DNA from: Xiphophorus maculatus
Lineage: Eukaryota > Chordata > Actinopteri > Cyprinodontiformes > Poeciliidae
Direction: 5' to 3'
Length of the DNA stretch: 64,000 bases
Assembly (NCBI RefSeq): GCF_002775205.1
Contig: NC_036444.1
Location: 4,196,501 to 4,260,500 of the forward strand
The translations under genes were made by a program, and so were the position numbers. This document shows, piece by piece, positions 62,481-64,000 of the stretch. The notes beneath the pieces are model-generated. The model made no database searches and had not been told where the DNA came from. It saw only the letters and a list, made by a program, of their open reading frames with translations. Each line of letters starts with the position of its first letter. The stretch's first letter is position 1.

Positions 62481-62745
62481 TCAAATCGTAAACATGGTGC
62501 TGAACAGTTGCTGTTTCAAATGACAAGTAAATATTTTTTACAACTTTTGGGGGTTTTATTGTCTTCATCAAAAGAACTGTTAATTATAGAAAAAACATTT
62601 TGTCTTGTTCTAAGAACATTTTATTTATAAAAATCTCAAATTAATTGCAAATTCTCTACATTTTTGAGGACGGAGGGGCCAAACAAAATCATCCAGAGAG
62701 TCAAGAATGGCCCCCGAGCCACAGCTTGGACATCTCTGAGTTAAT
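62481..62745. repeat. hAT-like element end, family J
   Basis: Contains aaaatctcaaattaattgca (as near 25150) and ends ggcccccgagccacagcttggacatctctg-type sequence in the manner of 1440-1500 and 6040-6100. Confidence 0.5.
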
Positions 62746-62879
62746 CTATGTATGTTCCATTTCTAAAGTTACACAAAAATTAACAGTAATAATCTGAGTT
62801 ATTTAGTCTGTCATAAGATTAAAAATGGGAGGTTTGTTTTTCAAAGTGATATTTTTGTTCATTTTCTTTATTAATTTAT

Positions 62880-63490
62880 AAAAGTCACAATTCAAATTAA
62901 ATATTTCATTTGCAAGCTAAATATTGACTTTATAAACTAAACATTTAGCTCCACATTAAATACTTAGCTTCAAGTAAATATTTACTTTATAAACTAAACA
63001 CTTCACTTGCCAACAAAATGTTTATTTGGAGCTAAATATTTAGTTTTTCAGACTAAATGTTTATCTCAAACCTAAATATTTACCTTGCTAACAAAATATG
63101 TTACCTGCTAGAACTAATATATTTAGTTTGTGAACTAAATATTTAGCTCCAAGTAAATATTCATCTTGCAAAGTATTTTGTTAGCTTGGTAACTAAATAT
63201 TAACCTTGGTAACTAAATATTTAGCCTTGTGGCTAAGTATTTAGTTGAAGTCAAATATTTAGTTAAATAAATATAATGTTAGTTTGCTAGCTAAATATTT
63301 AACTTCATAACTAAATATTTTGCTGTAAAGCTAATTATTTAATTGAAGTTGAATATTTAGCTAACTAAATATTTAGGCCAAAGATAAATATTTAGCTTCA
63401 TAACTAAACATCTTTGCTTTCTAACTAAATATATAGCTCAGACCTATGTTGCTAAGTATTTAGTTAGTATTTAGTTAACATTTTGTTAAC
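62880..63490. repeat. Degenerate ATTTAGCT/CTAAATAT array
   Basis: About 600 bp built from aactaaatatttagct words at roughly 16-22 bp spacing, in both orientations because the word is nearly self-complementary. Spacing and sequence vary, so it is an old array. No coding capacity. Confidence 0.75.
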
Positions 63491-64000
63491 TAAATATTAA
63501 ATTTGGAATTCTAACATTTATAAATTAATGAATAACATGGAGACAATATAAAAAAAACAACCTTTTTTTCCCCATGACAAGCTAAATAACTCAAATTATT
63601 GTTGTTAATTTTTTATTTTGTAACTTTACAAATGGAAACCATATTAATAAAACCATCAGACTCAAAGACAAAGAAAACACTGTAACAACGTCACTGTTAT
63701 GGTTTTAAATCCAAACCCAGAAATGCTTTTAATTCTGTCCGACGCTCCTCCAACAGAGCTGAAATCTCCATGTGTCTTTGAACAGCGTTTACAAAATTCA
63801 CACAACGTTGTCTCTATAACTCAGTAAAAACCTCAGCACAGTTTGCAGCTCCATAACTCAGCCGTACGTCCCAGCAGATACCCAGAGCTCCCGTCTCTCC
63901 CTGACCTCCAGATATAAGCAAACCACCGACTAAACGGTGACTCAGCGTTTTCTGAGTCTCTGGTTCTTGCATCGATCAGCAGATTGTCCTTTACATCAGC
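63491..64000. other. Right edge of the window
   Basis: 63690-64000 is balanced and unique-looking, with no recognised exon. Confidence 0.35.

Overview
The window is vertebrate nuclear DNA, almost certainly from a teleost fish. Genes are split by GT-AG introns. Introns and intergenic stretches are AT-rich and full of short fold-back DNA elements, tRNA-derived SINEs and microsatellites of the kind common in ray-finned fish. I cannot name the species from sequence alone. There are no bacterial or phage features and no CRISPR array.

Five protein-coding genes are supported. (1) 146-8049 (+): the 3' nine coding exons of KIAA0513; its 5' exons lie left of the window. (2) 18856-19773 (-): foxl1, an intronless forkhead transcription factor. 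(3) 23499-24647 (-): exosc6 (MTR3 subunit of the RNA exosome), two coding exons. (4) 28820-42218 (+): aars1, cytoplasmic alanyl-tRNA synthetase, complete in 19 coding exons that sum to 966 codons plus stop, with a probable non-coding first exon near 26020-26118. (5) 49984-57937 (-): the last six coding exons of st3gal2, a Golgi beta-galactoside alpha-2,3-sialyltransferase; the exon(s) for the membrane anchor and stem lie beyond 64000. exosc6 and aars1 are divergent, and aars1 and st3gal2 converge. From memory, the human orthologues of exosc6, aars1 and st3gal2 lie together on 16q22 and those of KIAA0513 and FOXL1 on 16q24, so the window appears to join two human 16q segments. The five genes have unrelated jobs (unknown neuronal/cytosolic protein, mesenchymal transcription factor, RNA decay, tRNA charging, glycan capping) and do not form a pathway.

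The rest is repeats. Main families: (A) a fold-back element of about 340 bp with CACTGCAAAAAC termini, about nine full or partial copies; (C) an AGTAACTAGTTACATTTACTT-type repeat, five copies; (D) an 840-bp element with TTAGGGC/GCCCTAA ends; (E) a 600-850 bp repeat, three copies, one of which has expanded an internal 30-bp motif into a ten-unit minisatellite; (F), (G) and (M), three further dispersed families; two tRNA-SINEs; a LINE reverse-transcriptase fragment; two hAT-like elements with clean 8-bp target duplications; and several simple-sequence tracts, including about 200 bp of pure TCTCC pentamers and over 100 bp of CA.

I found no unknown multi-gene system. The most interesting observations are the 30-bp minisatellite inside repeat E, whose unit is a good match to the RFX X-box, the nested transposons with readable target duplications, a 30-nt cassette microexon in KIAA0513, and a fold-back element starting 8 nt after a KIAA0513 splice donor.
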